The notes: a model not told the origin generated them from the letters alone. A stretch of DNA of 64,000 nt from an uncultured Cryomorphaceae bacterium (GCA_913049845.1 CAJWZE010000002.1:1-64000), one strand, 5' to 3'; numbered from the stretch's first letter, positions 27,580 to 36,764 are shown. Made by a program: numbers and translations.

Positions 27580-28275
27580 TTAGGCAACTACCATGTGGTT
27601 AATCATACTCTTGAATAGCTCTAGACCATCTTGGTTACTCAGCTCAGCATCTGCAGCACGCTCAGGGTGCGGCATCATTCCGAATACGTTCTTCTCTGCA
27701 TTACATATACCAGCTATCTTCTCAATAGCACCGTTTGGGTTCTCCGCTTCAGTTATATCTCCACTCTCAGTAGCATATCGGAAAAGTATTTGGTCGTTTG
27801 CCTTGAGCTCGGTCAAAGTTTCCGCAGAACAGTAGTAGTTCCCTTCACCGTGAGCGATAGGAATTTTGTAACCGCGCGAGTGGTCGAGGTCAGCGGTAAT
27901 ACCTGCCGTCTTGCTAACGGGCTTGATGAATACGTTCTTACAGATGAATTTGTGGCTGTCGTTGTAGCGTAATGCGCCAGGCAACAACCGGCTTTCAGTA
28001 AGGATTTGGAACCCGTTACAAACACCGAGTACATAACCGCCCTTATTGGCAAATTCGATAACGCTACCCATGATTGGACTCATCTTTGCTATAGCACCAG
28101 AGCGCAAGTAATCGCCGTATGAGAATCCGCCTGGAAGCACTACACAGTCTACGCCTTGCAGGTCAGTATCCTTGTGCCATAAGCTCACTACTTCGTAGCC
28201 CATAATGGTTCCCAATACGTAAATCATGTCTTGGTCACAATTAGACCCAGGGAAAGTGATTACACCAAACTTCAT
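27580..28275 (-). CDS. purQ: Phosphoribosylformylglycinamidine synthase, glutaminase subunit
   Basis: Class I glutamine amidotransferase subunit supplying ammonia for the FGAR-to-FGAM step of purine synthesis. The 231-aa protein has the nucleophile in GVCNGFQ (Cys86) and His/Glu in MPHPERAADAE near residue 206. This separate-subunit form requires PurL and PurS encoded elsewhere. The ATG is preceded by a clean -7 element, and it is transcribed as a single gene. Confidence 0.95.
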   Translation of the reverse strand: MKFGVITFPGSNCDQDMIYVLGTIMGYEVVSLWHKDTDLQGVDCVVLPGGFSYGDYLRSGAIAKMSPIMGSVIEFANKGGYVLGVCNGFQILTESRLLPGALRYNDSHKFICKNVFIKPVSKTAGITADLDHSRGYKIPIAHGEGNYYCSAETLTELKANDQILFRYATESGDITEAENPNGAIEKIAGICNAEKNVFGMMPHPERAADAELSNQDGLELFKSMINHMVVA

Positions 28276-28297
28276 AGCATTCGCTTTTTGTTTGTGG

Positions 28298-28305
28298 CAA
28301 AGGTA
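28298..28305 (-). promoter_or_regulatory. Promoter -7 element of purQ
   Basis: TACCTTTG on the minus strand matches TAnnTTTG, 22 bases upstream of the purQ ATG. Confidence 0.55.
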
Positions 28306-28345
28306 AAACCTTTAGGCCAATTTTGAGGTAATGACTAATAAAGGA

Positions 28346-28407
28346 TTGTACAAATTTCAGGGCAAGATTTTACGCTGCCACCCGTTCTTGTCCTGAAGTT
28401 TGTACAA
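28346..28407. repeat. Long near-perfect inverted repeat (22-bp arms) between divergent genes
   Basis: Two 22-bp arms (28346-28367, starting TTGTACAAATTTCAGG, and 28386-28407) flank an 18-nt loop. Twenty positions are Watson-Crick and the two others pair as G-U in plus-strand RNA, so the stem would be uninterrupted. It lies between purQ and asd, which point away from it, so it is not a terminator for either. No T-run follows. Possible natures are a solo mobile-element remnant, a protein-binding site or a small RNA. Confidence 0.6.
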
Positions 28408-28478
28408 TGAGAAGATGAAACAAATCAAAAAGATTAGTGCAATACAAAACGAGGGCTTTTCATAAGGCGGATTAGGTT

Positions 28479-28486
28479 TAGCTTTG
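28479..28486 (+). promoter_or_regulatory. Promoter -7 element of asd
   Basis: TAGCTTTG matches TAnnTTTG, 27 bases before the asd ATG. Confidence 0.55.
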
Positions 28487-28513
28487 TAGGATTCTAAATA
28501 AGTTAATGTATCT

Positions 28514-29509
28514 ATGAGAATTGCAGTAGTCGGCGCAACTGGAATGGTGGGCCAGATCATTTTGAAAGTTTTGGCGGAGCGCAGTTTCCCAGTAACGGAG
28601 TTGATTCCTGTGGCTTCCGCGAGAAGCGTAGGAAAGACTGTGATCTTTGGCGGTCGCGATTGGACCATATGGAGTTTAGAAGATGCTGTCGCTACGGCAC
28701 CAGATCTAGCGCTGTTCTCTGCGGGTGAAAACGCTTCTTTGGAATGGGCGCCGAAGTTTGCTGCAGTTGGCACACGCGTGGTAGACAACTCGAGTGCCTG
28801 GCGTATGGATCCTGCTAAGAAATTGGTGGTACCAGAGATTAACGCTGATATATTAACAGTAGAGGATATGATTATTGCAAACCCAAACTGTTCAACCATT
28901 CAGCTTGTGGTTGCACTTCACCCATTGCACAAAGCTTACGGCGCGAAGCGAGTTATCGTAAGCACATATCAGAGCGTAACAGGAACCGGCAAAGCGGCTT
29001 TGAACCAACTAGAGCGCGAGCGTGTGGGCGATGATGTGGATATGGTATACCCGTATAAGATTGACCAAAATTGTATTCCACACTGTGATGTTTTCCTCGA
29101 GAACGATTACACTAGAGAGGAGATGAAGATGACTCAAGAGACAGTAAAGATTATCGCTGACGATGGCATAAAATTGGCAGCTACTGCAGTTCGTGTGCCT
29201 GTTCAGGGCGGACATAGCGAGAGCATTAATGTGGAGTTTGAGCGTCCCTTCGAAATAGCGGATGTTAAGAAGCTTTTAAGCGAAACAGAAGGGATTACCC
29301 TGCAGGATCAGCCAGAATTTAATACCTATCCAATGCCGCTTATGGCAGAAGGCAAGGACGATATTTTCGTTGGCCGATTGCGTCGTGACTTTACAGCAAA
29401 TAATGCTCTAAATATGTGGGTCGTTAGTGACAATCTGCGCAAAGGTGCCGCAACAAACACTGTCCAGGTTGCCGAGGTGCTCTTGAAGAAGGGCTTTGTA
29501 AAGAACTAA
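28514..29509 (+). CDS. asd: Aspartate-semialdehyde dehydrogenase
   Basis: Reduces aspartyl phosphate to aspartate semialdehyde with NADPH, the branch point toward lysine/diaminopimelate, threonine and methionine. The 331-aa protein has the NADP-binding motif GATGMVGQ (residues 7-14), catalytic Cys126 in NPNCSTIQ, and the active-site His in RVPVQGGHSESINVE. Length and motifs are typical. It has its own promoter and is 65 bases ahead of msrA. Confidence 0.95.
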   Translation: MRIAVVGATGMVGQIILKVLAERSFPVTELIPVASARSVGKTVIFGGRDWTIWSLEDAVATAPDLALFSAGENASLEWAPKFAAVGTRVVDNSSAWRMDPAKKLVVPEINADILTVEDMIIANPNCSTIQLVVALHPLHKAYGAKRVIVSTYQSVTGTGKAALNQLERERVGDDVDMVYPYKIDQNCIPHCDVFLENDYTREEMKMTQETVKIIADDGIKLAATAVRVPVQGGHSESINVEFERPFEIADVKKLLSETEGITLQDQPEFNTYPMPLMAEGKDDIFVGRLRRDFTANNALNMWVVSDNLRKGAATNTVQVAEVLLKKGFVKN

Positions 29510-29574
29510 TTCTATTTCATAATTCGTTGTCAGAATAGCGGAACACGTGGCTTCCTTTTTGTGTTATCTACATT

Positions 29575-30174
29575 ATGAAGATTAAAGTATTTGCAATAGC
29601 TGTGCTCGGATTAACTCTAAGCTGTACAGCACAAACCAACAAAAAGATGAGTGACACGTATGCAATGGCAGTCATTCCCGAGCCTGCCGAGGGACAAGAA
29701 GTAGCTATTTTGGCTTCTGGATGTTTCTGGGGAACGGAGTTCTACCTACAAAAAGTACCTGGAGTTATAGCAACTACATGTGGTTATACCGGGGGTATCG
29801 TTAAGAATCCAACGTACCGTGAAGTTTGCACAAAGCGAACAGGACACTATGAAGCTGTTCACGTCGTTTTTGATCCAGCTCAAGTAAACTTTGAAGAGTT
29901 GTCCCGTACATTTTTTGAAACACATGACCCTACTCAACGTGACGGACAAGGTCCAGATATTGGACCGCAATACCGTAGTGCCGTATTCTTCAAGGATGAA
30001 GCACAACGCGAAACTGCGCAGAAGCTTAAAGACCTCTTGATTGAAAAAGGATACGATATTGCTACAGAGATTCTCCCTGCAGCTGAGTTTTACTCGGCAG
30101 AAAACTATCATCAAGACTATTACGACAATAAAGGTGGAACCCCTTATTGCCATGCGCCGAGAAAACTATTTTAG
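29575..30174 (+). CDS. msrA: Exported peptide-methionine (S)-S-oxide reductase
   Basis: Repairs methionine-S-sulfoxide in proteins. The 199-aa protein has the catalytic motif GCFWG (Cys50), followed by GYTGG and the conserved HYEAVHVVFDP, with a resolving Cys near residue 193 (TPYCHA). The N-terminus MKIKVFAIAVLGLTLSC looks like a lipoprotein signal (Cys17), so the enzyme probably acts in the periplasm or on the outer membrane; the lipobox is slightly atypical. It is followed by a strong bidirectional terminator. Confidence 0.93.
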   Translation: MKIKVFAIAVLGLTLSCTAQTNKKMSDTYAMAVIPEPAEGQEVAILASGCFWGTEFYLQKVPGVIATTCGYTGGIVKNPTYREVCTKRTGHYEAVHVVFDPAQVNFEELSRTFFETHDPTQRDGQGPDIGPQYRSAVFFKDEAQRETAQKLKDLLIEKGYDIATEILPAAEFYSAENYHQDYYDNKGGTPYCHAPRKLF

Positions 30175-30189
30175 TCTCGCTCTGACCTA

Positions 30190-30219
30190 AAAAAGCCCGA
30201 GCAACTGCTCGGGCTTTTT
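30190..30219. terminator. Bidirectional terminator between msrA and accC
   Basis: AAAAAGCCCGAGC / GCTCGGGCTTTTT perfect 13-bp stem with a 4-nt loop between convergent genes. Confidence 0.92.
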
Positions 30220-30237
30220 AAATTAAAACCGCTTGCT

Positions 30238-31587
30238 TTATTCCGTTGGATTTTCCAGCACGAAGTCTTCCATAAATTTGGTGGTGTATACACCTTCGCG
30301 AAACATCTTGTCCTTTACCAGTTGCTGGTGGAACGGAATGGTCGTTTTAATGCCTTCCACGATGAATTCATTCAATGCACGCTCCAATTTGTCGAGAGAC
30401 TCTTCACGAGTTCGTGCAGTTATGATGAGCTTTGCTATCATCGAATCATAGTACGGTGGAATAGCATAGCCACTGTAACAATGTGTATCTAAACGTACCC
30501 CGTGTCCGCCCGGAGCATGGAATGAAGTTATCATACCAGGCGAAGGACGGAATTCGTTAAACGCATCCTCTGCATTGATACGAACCTCAATGCTGTGCAT
30601 TTGGGGTAAGTAGTTTTTACCGGAAATTGGCTCACCAGCGGCTACTTTAATCTGCTCACGAATCAAATCAAAGCCAACTACTTGTTCGGTAATTGGGTGT
30701 TCTACTTGGATACGCGTGTTCATTTCCATGAAGTAGAAGTTTCTATCCTTATCGACAAGGAACTCTACGGTACCAGCACCTTCGTAAGCGATGTATTCTG
30801 CTGCCTTAACAGCTGCTTCACCCATCTTCTTACGGAGTTTATCCGTCATAAATGGCGAAGGTGTTTCTTCTACCAATTTCTGGTGACGACGCTGTACAGA
30901 ACAATCGCGCTCGCTCAAGTGACAAGCTTTACCGAAGCTGTCTCCGATGATTTGGATTTCAATATGGCGTGGCTCTAGAATGAGCTTCTCCATATACATA
31001 CCGTCATTACCAAAGGCAGCGGCGGCTTCTCGGCGAGCACTGTCCCAGGCGCTTTTGAGTTCACTTTGCTCTAAGATGGCACGCATACCCTTACCACCAC
31101 CACCGGCAGTCGCTTTAATCATTACTGGATAGCCAATCTCGCGGGCTTTAGTAACTGCGTCTTCATAGGTTTCAAGAATACCTTCAGAACCTGGCACACA
31201 AGGTACGCCGGCTTCTTTCATCGTCTCTTTCGCAGTTGCTTTATCACCCATTTTATCGATTTGATCGCCAGAAGCGCCGATAAACTTGATGCCGTGCTCA
31301 GCACATATGCGAGAGAATTTTGCGTTCTCACTCAAGAAACCGTATCCCGGGTGAATAGCGTCAGCGTTGGTAATCTCTGCAGCAGCAATGATGTTTGGAA
31401 TGCTTAGGTAGCTTTCTGAAGATGCCGCAGGACCGATACATACGGCCTCGTCTGCGAAACGAACGTGTAATGAATCTGCATCTGCGCTTGAATAAACGGC
31501 CACCGTTTTGATGCCCATTTCTTTACAGGTACGAATCACGCGAAGTGCGATCTCACCCCTATTAGCAATGAGTACTTTCTTAAACAT
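30238..31587 (-). CDS. accC: Acetyl-CoA carboxylase, biotin carboxylase subunit
   Basis: Carboxylates biotin on BCCP with ATP and bicarbonate, the first half-reaction of malonyl-CoA synthesis. The 449-aa protein has the ATP-grasp glycine loop GGGGKG (162-167), [11 protein letters not shown], and the catalytic-site segment [18 protein letters not shown]. Length is standard. Last gene of the fabH-accB-accC unit, 21 bases after accB. Confidence 0.97.
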   Translation of the reverse strand: MFKKVLIANRGEIALRVIRTCKEMGIKTVAVYSSADADSLHVRFADEAVCIGPAASSESYLSIPNIIAAAEITNADAIHPGYGFLSENAKFSRICAEHGIKFIGASGDQIDKMGDKATAKETMKEAGVPCVPGSEGILETYEDAVTKAREIGYPVMIKATAGGGGKGMRAILEQSELKSAWDSARREAAAAFGNDGMYMEKLILEPRHIEIQIIGDSFGKACHLSERDCSVQRRHQKLVEETPSPFMTDKLRKKMGEAAVKAAEYIAYEGAGTVEFLVDKDRNFYFMEMNTRIQVEHPITEQVVGFDLIREQIKVAAGEPISGKNYLPQMHSIEVRINAEDAFNEFRPSPGMITSFHAPGGHGVRLDTHCYSGYAIPPYYDSMIAKLIITARTREESLDKLERALNEFIVEGIKTTIPFHQQLVKDKMFREGVYTTKFMEDFVLENPTE

Positions 31588-31608
31588 AACGAGAGTGTTT
31601 TCCCAGTT

Positions 31609-32091
31609 TTACGAAGGATCTACCAAAAACAATGGCTGATCGTATTCTATAGGGCTTTGATCGTCAACTAAAACTTTAACAATCTTTCCGCTAACTTCAC
31701 TTTCAATCTCGTTGAAAAGCTTCATTGCCTCGACGATACAAAGCACATCGCCTGGCTTAATCTCAGAACCAACTTTAACGAAAGCATCTTGGTCTGGAGA
31801 AGGACTACGGTAGAATGTTCCAATCATTGGCGACTTCACCTCGATATAGTTGCTGTTGTCCTCTGCCGGAGCTTCTGTAGCTGGTGCTGTAGCTGGTGCT
31901 GTAGCTGGTGCTGGCGCTGTGGCAACAGGCATTGCAGCTTGAGGCGCAACGGTTTGAATAATAGTGGGCTGGTCAGAACCCTCTGATGCCGTTTTAATAT
32001 TAATCTTGAAATTTTCAGTTTCTAGACTCACTTCTTGAGCACCGCTTTTAGCAACGAATTTGATGAGTGCTTGGATTTCTTTCAAGTCCAT
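31609..32091 (-). CDS. accB: Acetyl-CoA carboxylase, biotin carboxyl carrier protein
   Basis: Carries the biotin that shuttles carboxylate between AccC and the carboxyltransferase. The 160-aa protein has an N-terminal association helix (1-35), a flexible Pro/Ala/Thr linker (about 48-77), and a biotinyl domain (about 82-158) with EAMK, biotinylation at Lys124, and the thumb-type segment [14 protein letters not shown]. The linker is encoded by a 12-bp tandem repeat. It lies between fabH and accC. Confidence 0.97.
   Translation of the reverse strand: MDLKEIQALIKFVAKSGAQEVSLETENFKINIKTASEGSDQPTIIQTVAPQAAMPVATAPAPATAPATAPATEAPAEDNSNYIEVKSPMIGTFYRSPSPDQDAFVKVGSEIKPGDVLCIVEAMKLFNEIESEVSGKIVKVLVDDQSPIEYDQPLFLVDPS
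31880..31915. repeat. Three 12-bp tandem repeats in the accB linker
   Basis: GCTGGTGCTGTA occurs twice in full and a third time with its last two bases changed. It encodes the PATA linker of BCCP; the unit length keeps the reading frame, so copy number could vary without disrupting the gene. Confidence 0.7.
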
Positions 32092-32124
32092 GATCTTGTA
32101 TATTTTGGTATACGAATTTACAAG

Positions 32125-33117
32125 TTATTTTTTATCGATGGCCCATTTTACCCAAATGGCTCCCCATGTAAAGCCGCCACCGAATGCTGCAAAGAAGATG
32201 TTATCACCTTTCTTGAACTTATCTCTAAAGTCCCAAAGTCCCAAGGGAATGGTTGCAGAGGTGGTATTTCCGTAGTTCTGAATGTTGATGACCACTTTTT
32301 CACTAGTGAGTCCCATACGACGAGCAGTGGCGTCGATAATTCTTAGGTTGGCTTGGTGGGGAACCAAATAGGCCACATCATCTCCAGTGAGTCCGTTTTT
32401 TTCTAAAAGTTCCGCAGAAGTATCCGCCATACGACTCACTGCAAAGCGGAAGACGCTTTGTCCTTCTTGACGGATGGCGTGTTGTTTATTATCGATGGTC
32501 TCATGAGACGGTGGAAGGAAAGATCCACCTGCTTCAATGCGCAAGAAATCTCGACCTGTTGCATCGGTGCGTAGTAACTCGTCTTGAACACCTAAACCTT
32601 CATCGTTTGGTTCCATGAGCACTACTCCACATCCGTCGCCAAAGAGAATACAAGTTTTGCGGTCAGTATAGTCCACTATAGAACTCATGACATCAGAGCC
32701 TACGACCAAAACTTTCCTGTATTTACCGGATTCGATGTATGCAGCGGCATTACTTACGGCATACAGGAAGGAAGAACATGCGGCCTGTAAATCAAAAGCG
32801 TAGGCATTCTTTGCACCAATTTCTTGGGCGATATATGCTGAGGTTATAGCAACAGGCATATCTGCTGTAACCGAAGCTAAGATTACGAGATCAACGTCTT
32901 CAACGCTCACTCCGTACTCTTCCTTCATGGCTTCAACGGCTTTGATTGCGAGATAAGATGCTCCTCGGCCTTCTTCTGGCTTGAGGATACGGCGTTCCTT
33001 AATTCCCGTCCGTGTGGTAATCCATTCGTCGTTTGTTTCGACGATGGTTTCCAACTCGGCATTCGTAAGAACATACTCCGGAACATACCCTCCGATAGCT
33101 GTAATTGCTGCTTTCAT
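32125..33117 (-). CDS. fabH: 3-oxoacyl-ACP synthase III
   Basis: Condenses acetyl- or branched acyl-CoA with malonyl-ACP to start fatty acid synthesis. The 330-aa protein has catalytic Cys114 (AACSSFLYAV), His in VPHQANLRI and Asn in NYGNTTSA. It sits between rpmF and accB, the order widely found in bacteria. A terminator-like hairpin separates it from rpmF, so it probably has its own promoter; only a near match to TAnnTTTG (TATTTTAG) is visible there. Confidence 0.96.
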   Translation of the reverse strand: MKAAITAIGGYVPEYVLTNAELETIVETNDEWITTRTGIKERRILKPEEGRGASYLAIKAVEAMKEEYGVSVEDVDLVILASVTADMPVAITSAYIAQEIGAKNAYAFDLQAACSSFLYAVSNAAAYIESGKYRKVLVVGSDVMSSIVDYTDRKTCILFGDGCGVVLMEPNDEGLGVQDELLRTDATGRDFLRIEAGGSFLPPSHETIDNKQHAIRQEGQSVFRFAVSRMADTSAELLEKNGLTGDDVAYLVPHQANLRIIDATARRMGLTSEKVVINIQNYGNTTSATIPLGLWDFRDKFKKGDNIFFAAFGGGFTWGAIWVKWAIDKK

Positions 33118-33179
33118 CGTGCTTTCTTAAGTGGGCTAAAATAAACGGTCTATTTTTAAAACTTTATTTAAAACAGAAA

Positions 33180-33203
33180 AAGTAGCCTTTTAAGGGGCTA
33201 CTT
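33180..33203 (-). terminator. Terminator-like hairpin after rpmF
   Basis: Read on the minus strand: AAGTAGCC, an 8-nt loop, GGCTACTT, then TTTC, 32 bases after the rpmF stop. It would separate DUF177-rpmF from fabH-accB-accC. Confidence 0.65.
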
Positions 33204-33234
33204 GTCTGTAAATCATTCATTTGTTAGGAAAAGC

Positions 33235-33417
33235 TTATGCTTTTTCCATTACAACTTTACCCTTGTAGTAAAGTTTTCCTTCGTACCAGTGCGCACGATG
33301 ATAAAGGTGTGTTTCGCCAGTAGTCGGGCAAATCGCTAATTGCTGATCGGCCGCTTTGTAGTGAGTTCTGCGCTTGTCTCTTCTAGTGCTTGACTGTCTG
33401 CGCTTAGGATGTGCCAT
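33235..33417 (-). CDS. rpmF: 50S ribosomal protein L32 (bL32)
   Basis: Small basic ribosomal protein of 60 aa, starting [17 protein letters not shown] as typical for bL32. Only one of the four zinc-ribbon Cys is present (AICPTTGE, with HLYHRAHW further on), so it is of the C-minus type common in Bacteroidota. It follows the DUF177 gene after 9 bases, as in many bacteria. Confidence 0.96.
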   Translation of the reverse strand: MAHPKRRQSSTRRDKRRTHYKAADQQLAICPTTGETHLYHRAHWYEGKLYYKGKVVMEKA

Positions 33418-33426
33418 ATCTAAATA

Positions 33427-33921
33427 CTATTTATTATTTAACAAATTTTTTAATTGATCCCATCTAGGATCAGTCTTGTTTTCTTTTTCATCTGCTATCA
33501 AATTCTCAAGGCCGTTTCCAGCATTCGGTCCATTAAGTTTAGCTGGAATACTTAAAATTACTAATTCATACAAGTATTGAGCAATATTAAACGAATTTTC
33601 GCCGTGAGGCAATATGAGTAATTCATCATTTTCCCCGCTGTATTCCTCACCAAACTTAACCTGCATGGAGAAACTATTTTGCAGTTCTTGGGTGAAGGCC
33701 TCGTTTGTTACGTCGCAAGGTGCTGTGATGCTTCCGTTGAAGGAAAGGTCCAAATCAAGAACAGTTTCACTTTTCAACATTTTCATCTGCGCTACGCCTT
33801 TTAAGTCGCTGTATTCTGAGAATTCAAAAAGTCTAAAGAACGTATCATTCAAATTGTAATTAAACTCGTGATAACCAATCTTTAAGCCACTAAACGTTAC
33901 AGCAAAGTCTTTGGTCTTCAT
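33427..33921 (-). CDS. DUF177/YceD-family protein
   Basis: The protein is 164 aa of the YceD family, which sits upstream of rpmF in nearly all bacteria and is linked to 23S rRNA or ribosome accumulation. The pattern VLDLDLSFNGSITAPCDVTNEAF matches the conserved ExxCDR-like core, with the Cys retained. ATG was chosen because the -7 element lies 25 bases upstream; the frame extends a little further through a TTG. Function in this organism is inferred from family and position. Confidence 0.85.
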   Translation of the reverse strand: MKTKDFAVTFSGLKIGYHEFNYNLNDTFFRLFEFSEYSDLKGVAQMKMLKSETVLDLDLSFNGSITAPCDVTNEAFTQELQNSFSMQVKFGEEYSGENDELLILPHGENSFNIAQYLYELVILSIPAKLNGPNAGNGLENLIADEKENKTDPRWDQLKNLLNNK

Positions 33922-33945
33922 AAGTTCTCTGTCTGAATGAGCGTG

Positions 33946-33953
33946 CAAAGATA
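33946..33953 (-). promoter_or_regulatory. Promoter -7 element of DUF177-rpmF
   Basis: TATCTTTG on the minus strand matches TAnnTTTG, in the gap after pdxA. Confidence 0.55.
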
Positions 33954-33972
33954 TTCAAATTGTTGAAAACTT

Positions 33973-35352
33973 CTAACGCCTCTCCTTTTGTTTTTTGATT
34001 GGATTTGCCGTGATTTCATCGTAGACTTTGCGTCTGTTGACGATATCTATCGCCGCGAAAACCGATGTTCTAAACGACGCTTCGTTTGCTTTGTTTTGAC
34101 CGGAAATGTGCATAGCTGTGCCGTGGTCAGGAGAAGTTCGCACTACAGTGAGCCCTGATGTATAATTAGTGCCACTACCCATAGCTAATGCTTTGAATGG
34201 CGTAAGAACCTGGTCGTGGTACATACCTAGTACGGCATCAAACTTTTGATCAAACCCTTTGCCAAAGAATCCGTCTGCGGGGAATGGACCGCGCACAATA
34301 GCTCCTTTTACATCAGCCTTATCAATGGCAGGCTTTATGATATCTACTTCTTCAGAACCAATTGTGCCAAATTCACCTGCATGTGGATTTAAACCTAAAA
34401 CCGCTATGCTAGGTTTAATGCAACCAAAGTCGCGCTTCAAGCTTTTTACAAGCAATTCAATTGCCGCTGTAACCTTTTCTTCAATCAAGGATTCAGCAAT
34501 CTTGCTAACAGGCACGTGACCGGTTACAGTAGCAACCCTCAGAGCATCAGAAGCGAGAATCATAAGTACTTCATCGTCAAATGCCTCGGCAAGGTATCCG
34601 GTATGCCCAGTAAAACCATCTACAGAAGCAGCAATGTTGTGCTTGTTGATAGGAGCTGTAACAATGGCGTCAATATTACCGGCCTTAGCAGCTTCTATTG
34701 CGGCATCTATACTTTTTAGTGCATAAGATCCGCTTACATCTGTGGGTGTTCCGAGGTTCATTTCAACATTGTCGTCCCAAGTAGTAACAAGGTTGGCTTT
34801 CTTGTCTTTAATATCCTCGATAGAATCACAAATGTAGAAATTAAAGTCTTTTATTTTCAACGCATTCTTATGGTAAGATGCTACTTTGCTTGAAGCAAAA
34901 ACTACAGGGGTACATAGGTCGAGAAACTCTTTGTTTTCGAGTGTCTTCATAATAAGCTCGAAGCCAATACCATTTAGGTCTCCACAGGTAATACCAATAG
35001 TTGGTTTTTCGAAGACTGGTAGTTGTACTTCGTGTAATGGGCTTCGTTCAACTGAGCCATTGAACAGATCCGCTTGATCCTTGAGTAATTGCGTTTCTTC
35101 CTCAGAAACTGGGGCCGCCTTTACATTCTTTGCGGGGGTTTTTTGCTTATTTCGATTTCGATTCCTATTTCGGTTGCGTCCTTTGCTTTCAGGGTTACCC
35201 TCTGCATTGTTCTTTGCAGCACCCTCTTTGGAGCGATTAGATTCACTACTTTCTTCCTTAAGTTTGCGATTTCGGTTGCGATTTCTATTATTTCCTTCGC
35301 GACCTTCTTCTTTTTTTCCCAATTTTGGTGCGTTCTCCTTGTTTTCGCTCAT
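33973..35352 (-). CDS. pdxA: 4-hydroxythreonine-4-phosphate dehydrogenase with Asn/Arg-rich N-terminal extension
   Basis: PdxA oxidises 4-phosphohydroxy-L-threonine in pyridoxal-5-phosphate synthesis. The enzyme core spans about residues 116-459, with GITCGDLNGIGFE, TAPINKHN, GHTGYLAE and MYHDQ (metal-binding His). PdxA is normally about 330 aa; here it is preceded by about 115 residues of low-complexity basic sequence with two Asn-Arg repeat runs (22-30 and 58-69). The start overlaps the lap stop codon (TAATG), so translation is coupled and the extension begins at the expected place. No internal Met precedes the core, so the extension is probably translated. Confidence 0.92.
   Translation of the reverse strand: MSENKENAPKLGKKEEGREGNNRNRNRNRKLKEESSESNRSKEGAAKNNAEGNPESKGRNRNRNRNRNKQKTPAKNVKAAPVSEEETQLLKDQADLFNGSVERSPLHEVQLPVFEKPTIGITCGDLNGIGFELIMKTLENKEFLDLCTPVVFASSKVASYHKNALKIKDFNFYICDSIEDIKDKKANLVTTWDDNVEMNLGTPTDVSGSYALKSIDAAIEAAKAGNIDAIVTAPINKHNIAASVDGFTGHTGYLAEAFDDEVLMILASDALRVATVTGHVPVSKIAESLIEEKVTAAIELLVKSLKRDFGCIKPSIAVLGLNPHAGEFGTIGSEEVDIIKPAIDKADVKGAIVRGPFPADGFFGKGFDQKFDAVLGMYHDQVLTPFKALAMGSGTNYTSGLTVVRTSPDHGTAMHISGQNKANEASFRTSVFAAIDIVNRRKVYDEITANPIKKQKERR
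35146..35181 (-). repeat. Asn-Arg codon repeats in the pdxA extension
   Basis: Encodes alternating Arg and Asn residues ending in NKQ (about residues 58-69); a similar run lies at 35263-35289 (about residues 22-30). Repeated hexamer-like codon pairs make this a candidate for length variation. Confidence 0.6.
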
Positions 35353-36746
35353 TAGAAGTTACTTAAGAAATCATATAATAGACGAACGCCAATACCTGTT
35401 CCGCCCTCCACTTGGTAGCCAACACGCTTACTCAAATGAGCAGGTCCTGCGATGTCGAGGTGGATGTATGGATAATCTGTGAAATGCTCTAAAAACTTGC
35501 CTGCACTTATTGCCCCGGCTTCTGGCCCGCCAATATTTTTAAGATCTGCAATAGAGCTTTTTAGTAAGTCTTTGTATTCCTCCCAGAAAGGAAATTCGAC
35601 CACACGCTCTCGTGTTCTAAAGCCACTGGTTTGCAATGCCTCCATTTTCTCTTTCGAAGCATTACCCATTCCTACGATAGCATAGCGTCCAATAGCTCTA
35701 GCCGCTGCGCCCGTAAGTGTGGCTAGATCAATAACTAACTCTGGGTTATAGCGCTTGGCGTAGATTAAAGCGTCGGATAGAATCAATCGGCCTTCAGCAT
35801 CTGTATTGATTACTTCAACTGTAGTTCCGTCAGAGATGGTGATTACGTCTCCTGGCGTCACAGCATTTTTGCCAGGACGGTTGTCTGTGGCAGGCACCAA
35901 GCCAATAACATTAACGGGGAGCTGTGCTTCTGCGATGGCACTCATTGTTCCGATCACTGCCGCTGCACCTCCCATATCACTTTTCATAGTATCCATAAAG
36001 TTGCTCGGCTTCAGGCTAAGTCCTCCGGTATCGTAAACGACACCTTTACCAACAAGAACTACTGGTTTCTCGTTCGTCGCACTTTCGCCTTTATATTCCA
36101 TAATAGTGAATGTCGGAGGTTCTACAGATCCATAGTTTACTCCGAGAAGTCCGCCCATTTTTAGGCTTTCGATTTGTTTTTTCTCCAACACCTCTACCGA
36201 AAATCCGTGACGTTTTCCTGCTGCTTTCGCTTCTTCAGCAAGTTTTGTCGCAGTTAGATCAATTACGGGACGATTCACTAAGTCACGGGCCAATAAAGTA
36301 CCTAAGGTGGAGTATTTAATGCGTTGGATATTCTCCGCATTCTCGTCTTCTACGAATATTTTAGTAAGACTGTTGCGGCGTTTCTGGGCATCACTAAAGA
36401 ACTTTAGAAATTGATAATTACCCAAGATAGCGCCTTCGCACACCTCTGCTTGAAAAGGCCCTTCGAGTTTTATACTGTCTAGACCGAGGCCATTTACATG
36501 GCTGGCAAGTGCATTGCCAGCGAGACGCATTTTTTCGGCGCGTTCGTTTGATTCGAGTTCTTTGGTTAATTGAAAGGCCCAAATAGTAGATGAGCCGTCT
36601 TGTAATTCCATCCAGCTTTCTTCGAATTTTGCACCGATGAATTCAAGGCGGTTCTGAAGCGTTTCTGATATGCCTAGTTTATCTCCTTTCTTATAAACAA
36701 TTGCCACTGGGCCATTGTAATCAGGAGTATAGGTAGTGATGTTCAT
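35352..36746 (-). CDS. Leucyl aminopeptidase (M17)
   Basis: Two-metal cytosolic exopeptidase of 464 aa. The catalytic domain (about 165-464) shows VGKGVVYDTGGLSLKP with the metal-binding Lys and Asp, SDMGGAAAV, and the hallmark NTDAEGRL. The ATG was chosen because TACATTTG lies just upstream; an in-frame TTG further out precedes the promoter. Its stop overlaps the pdxA start. The N-terminal domain is divergent, as usual in M17. Confidence 0.93.
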   Translation of the reverse strand: MNITTYTPDYNGPVAIVYKKGDKLGISETLQNRLEFIGAKFEESWMELQDGSSTIWAFQLTKELESNERAEKMRLAGNALASHVNGLGLDSIKLEGPFQAEVCEGAILGNYQFLKFFSDAQKRRNSLTKIFVEDENAENIQRIKYSTLGTLLARDLVNRPVIDLTATKLAEEAKAAGKRHGFSVEVLEKKQIESLKMGGLLGVNYGSVEPPTFTIMEYKGESATNEKPVVLVGKGVVYDTGGLSLKPSNFMDTMKSDMGGAAAVIGTMSAIAEAQLPVNVIGLVPATDNRPGKNAVTPGDVITISDGTTVEVINTDAEGRLILSDALIYAKRYNPELVIDLATLTGAAARAIGRYAIVGMGNASKEKMEALQTSGFRTRERVVEFPFWEEYKDLLKSSIADLKNIGGPEAGAISAGKFLEHFTDYPYIHLDIAGPAHLSKRVGYQVEGGTGIGVRLLYDFLSNF

Positions 36747-36764
36747 AGAAAATTGATTATCTGT

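Noticed and set aside
28346-28407. Inverted repeat as an integron attC site or transcription terminator
   Set aside because: No GTTRRRY-like core sites and no integrase nearby; no T-run and no gene ending at it.
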